Assembly: GCA_023415205.1 (NCBI GenBank)
Contig: JAEZLR010000029.1
Span: 253,699 to 317,698 of the forward strand
DNA: 64,000 nucleotides
DNA from: Bacillota bacterium
Lineage (GTDB): Bacteria; Bacillota; Clostridia; DSM-8532
Direction of reading: 5' to 3'
The notes beneath the pieces are model-generated. The model had not been told where the DNA came from, ran no database searches, and saw only the letters and a program-made list of their open reading frames with translations. Positions 62,058-64,000 of this stretch are shown piece after piece; positions within the stretch are counted from its first letter, which is position 1; each line of letters begins with the position of its first letter. The position numbers and the translations under genes are program-made.

Positions 62058-62095
62058 AAAAGGCCGTTTAACTCAACAGAGTTACGGCCTTTTTT
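62058..62095 (+). terminator. terminator of argCB
   Basis: AAAAGGCCGT (62058-62067) and complement (62084-62093) with an inner AACTC/GAGTT stem, then seven T. Confidence 0.9.
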
Positions 62096-62140
62096 TATCA
62101 TGTTCCTCAAATTAATGTCCACTTGATGGGGGTTCTGGCC

Positions 62141-62344
62141 TTACCTGAACAGGCAGAAGTCCTTCACTGAAATAAGCTGTCCCTCTCTTCTCAGCTTTTC
62201 AAGGTTTCTGGCATGCTCATCAGAAAGACGCTGCATGGTCTGGTTGTCCAATTTAGTCTCCTTGCCTTGCATGACATAATCATCTTCATCAAGATCATCC
62301 GCACAGGAAGCCGACAGATCGTTAAAATCTATAATTTTGTTCAT
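62141..62344 (-). CDS. small acidic hypothetical protein
   Basis: 67 residues from the ATG at 62344 (MNKIIDFNDLSASCADDLDE), rich in Asp/Glu in the first half and helical/charged in the second (MQRLSDEHARNLEKLRREGQ). I do not recognise a family. The frame continues upstream into the end of the neighbouring gene, but the ATG after AAGGGTG gives a 22-bp gap and is preferred. Probably co-transcribed with the membrane protein gene upstream. Confidence 0.5.
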   Translation of the reverse strand: MNKIIDFNDLSASCADDLDEDDYVMQGKETKLDNQTMQRLSDEHARNLEKLRREGQLISVKDFCLFR

Positions 62345-62366
62345 CACCCTTACCCAACGTCTCCTT

Positions 62367-63356
62367 TCATTTTCTCGATTTTGAGGTTCTTGTATGATAG
62401 TGCATAACGAAATTATCACATAGGTCTTTAATTAGCTTATCGTCATAACAAAAGGGCACAATTAGGCGAGCCAGAGGGAGAAGTAATTTAAAGCTGCTCC
62501 TTATTTCATTTTTATTCTTCCCCAAAACATCTTTTTTATCAGAAGCAATTTGTATGAGGAAGGTTGTTCGAGTATTAATCTTTATCGGTATACTGACCAG
62601 TTGGAAAACCTCGTCCTCACAAGGCAGGAGCTTAACCGCCCGGATTTCCTTTCGCGTTGCTAAAACATCAATAGTGTTCACATTTTTTTCAAAAAGCAGC
62701 CTTAAGTAATACTTTTCTCCTGGAACACACAAATGAATTCTTTCAGCATTGGGGGAACCGTTGTCCCCATATTCGTAAGCAATTAACTCAACATACTCGC
62801 CAAGCTTACCCTTAAACCTTTGAAACATGGTGATTTTGAAACCTGTCTCATCGGTGACTTCCTTGAGCCAGTCAAAAATGCTCTTACATATTATATATGC
62901 AATTTTATCGATTATGCTATTATTCTCAATCACCTTGGCTAGCCCGGCCAGGTTAGCGGGCAGAAAATTTTGGCTGTTATTGATATTCCGGCTCTGATGG
63001 ATAATCTCAGATGTAATATCATTCTCAATGATGTTGATTTTGTTGAGGATTGAGGCATAGGACACTGTGCGATGCAGAGCGATAGCGCGGTAGTTTTCCA
63101 CTGCAAGCACCAGTGCATTTAAAAGAGCAAAGGCAAAGCCGGTGATGGTAAACATATAAATCTCTCGAGGAGAAATGACCGTCACACTTTTACCTTCAAT
63201 AAAGAAGAGGATCGGAAAAGCCAATGTAATCATGCATTTTACAAGCTTGTTGCCAAAAACCGCCTTAAGTAGCATGAAAAAAGGTGCTGTGAATGGAAAA
63301 CGCCGCGTAAGCCCTTGTGCAATCCTTACAAGTATCGGATAGTTGAGTTTCTTCAC
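62367..63356 (-). CDS. two-TM membrane protein with cytoplasmic GAF-like region
   Basis: About 329 residues. Two hydrophobic helices (VKCMITLAFPILFFIEGKSV near 40-55, and YMFTITGFAFALLNALVLAV near 67-86) precede a soluble region of about 230 residues whose alternating strands (GEYVELIAYEYGDNGSPNAE, KYYLRLLFEKNVNTIDVL, VSIPIKINTRTTFLIQIAS) suggest a GAF/PAS-like sensor fold. No kinase, GGDEF or helix-turn-helix follows, so it lacks an obvious output. The start GTG at 63356 is placed after a GGGGGTG site; an ATG at 63380 is an alternative. Confidence 0.5.
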   Translation of the reverse strand: MKKLNYPILVRIAQGLTRRFPFTAPFFMLLKAVFGNKLVKCMITLAFPILFFIEGKSVTVISPREIYMFTITGFAFALLNALVLAVENYRAIALHRTVSYASILNKINIIENDITSEIIHQSRNINNSQNFLPANLAGLAKVIENNSIIDKIAYIICKSIFDWLKEVTDETGFKITMFQRFKGKLGEYVELIAYEYGDNGSPNAERIHLCVPGEKYYLRLLFEKNVNTIDVLATRKEIRAVKLLPCEDEVFQLVSIPIKINTRTTFLIQIASDKKDVLGKNKNEIRSSFKLLLPLARLIVPFCYDDKLIKDLCDNFVMHYHTRTSKSRK

Positions 63357-63757
63357 AGAGACACCCCCCCATATGAACAACTTCCAAAATATTCTATGTC
63401 ATCTTTTATATGTTAATTCATTTCCCGTTTTTGGTGGAATTCATTACTAAGAATATGAACAGATGCAGATTCCACATTAATTATTGGTTAAGTGAATTGT
63501 TTTAGAAACACCTGACATCGCTGACGCAATTCTGATATAATAAAATATGTTTTACATTTAATTCATTGATTGTTAATCATTTTGAAGAATTGGAACTCAT
63601 TTTCAGGAGCTCCTTGGACGCATCAATAGTCAGCCTTTCGATTTTGCACAAAAATAACTAAATGCTATCTAAACATAAACCTAGGACAGGGCCATGGATA
63701 CTCAGTAAAATCTGAGGGTTATTCCATAATCCCATCCTACGCACATAGGCGGCATAG
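63357..63757. other. gene-free edge region
   Basis: No gene with a ribosome site is visible. A 25-codon minus-strand stretch near 63580-63654 (reading LCKIERLTIDASKELLKM) may be the remnant of a protein C-terminus. No convincing promoter for the membrane protein gene was found. Confidence 0.4.
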
Positions 63758-63891
63758 ACGACACCCCTGACGCATAATACACCTTATAGGGAAATTATAC
63801 GACACATGTCGCATATTCCTCCCATTTGGCATTTTATACGACAGTCGCATAAACAACTACAGTAGAAGTTTAGACGACACATGTCGTGAAA
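63758..63891. repeat. array of four CGACA/TGTCG dyads forming three 37-bp units
   Basis: Half-sites TTATACGACA and TGTCGCATAA (with small changes) alternate regularly. Between successive dyads lie three units of exactly 37 bp, each opening with TGTCGCATAA-like and closing with TTATACGACA-like sequence around 17 bp: 63768-63804, 63807-63843 and 63843-63879. Dyad centres at about 63765, 63805, 63843 and 63880 are 37-40 bp apart. No gene is present. A recombinase/transposase binding array, operator array or element end are possible. Confidence 0.8.
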
Positions 63892-63932
63892 GACGTAGTT
63901 CTACAAAATAAAGGCTACGTAAAGATTTGTTT

Positions 63933-63973
63933 GAGATGACTTCGCATAAGCCCGCTTATACGGAAATCATCTC
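63933..63973. repeat. long imperfect palindrome at the right edge
   Basis: GAGATGACTTCGCATAAGC (63933-63951) is followed after CC by its near-complement (63954-63973); arms differ at a few positions. The core CGCATAA/TTATACG is shared with the array to its left. A smaller ACGTAG/CTACGT inverted repeat lies between them (63893-63898 and 63915-63920). Confidence 0.75.
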
Positions 63974-64000
63974 TAATGCTGGTTAAAATGCAAAACTGAA

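Noticed and set aside
63758..63891. CRISPR array
   Set aside because: Repeat units are inverted dyads of about 20 bp with changing sequence, only four in number, and no cas gene is near; they are not direct repeats with unique spacers.

Overview
The window is chromosomal DNA of a spore-forming, probably motile anaerobe of the class Clostridia (Firmicutes). The evidence is Firmicutes-type genes (sporulation sigma factor SigH, a SpoVB-type flippase, ZapA, YjfB, an MsmK/UgpC-type ATPase), strong AGGAGG ribosome binding sites, CtsR and Fur operators of the Bacillus/Clostridium kind, and anaerobe metabolism (NfnAB transhydrogenase, iron alcohol dehydrogenase, NADP glutamate dehydrogenase). The genus cannot be fixed from the sequence. 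No tRNA, complete rRNA or CRISPR array was found.

Layout. 1-2.3 kb: left edge with the 5' end of a minus-strand gene, a SAM methyltransferase, a small ParB-like protein and a gene-free stretch that looks like a decayed rRNA-operon leader. 2.3-15.9 kb: a coherent catabolic island. A minus-strand run reads BMP lipoprotein, ABC ATPase, two ABC permeases, two PfkB-type kinases, SIS protein, two YjbQ-family proteins, second SIS protein and a third, divergent YjbQ. A divergent plus-strand pair encodes a DMT/GRP-type sugar permease and a BtpA/SgcQ-family TIM barrel. A DeoR-type repressor lies at the far end. Promoters and a tandem operator candidate sit in the divergent region. This is the best candidate for an undescribed pathway: import, phosphorylation and isomerisation or C-N chemistry of an unknown sugar, amino sugar or nucleoside-like compound.

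16-26 kb: an orphan soluble histidine kinase, a DUF1576 membrane protein, YjfB, a chemoreceptor, citrate synthase, and a surface-glycan locus that makes CDP-4-keto-6-deoxyglucose (rfbF, rfbG) with two glycosyltransferases. 26-40 kb: a PadR-controlled FtsW/RodA-like protein under a very large palindromic operator, then mostly single genes (iron ADH, Cu/Zn SOD, membrane MutS-like ATPase, CYTH, DUF3298, ZIP transporter with a Fur box, Ntn hydrolase, AraC/GyrI regulator, prfA, PHP phosphatase, DUF368 lipid-carrier flippase, Hsp20 with two CtsR boxes). 40-52 kb: SpoVB-like flippase, MFS permease, nfnAB, gdhA, a secreted hypothetical, a decayed methyltransferase, a ZorAB/MotAB-like ion-channel pair and an M20 peptidase. 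52-62 kb: dut, U32 peptidase, DUF948-type protein, zapA, hemerythrin, sigH with its P-loop/Asp23 neighbour, msmK, argC-argB. 62-64 kb: a small acidic protein, a two-TM protein with a GAF-like soluble part, and a 240-bp edge region packed with regularly spaced dyads that looks like a recombinase or transposase binding array.

All family names rest on motif recognition by eye; no search was run. Starts were chosen from visible ribosome binding sites and often differ from the longest open frame.
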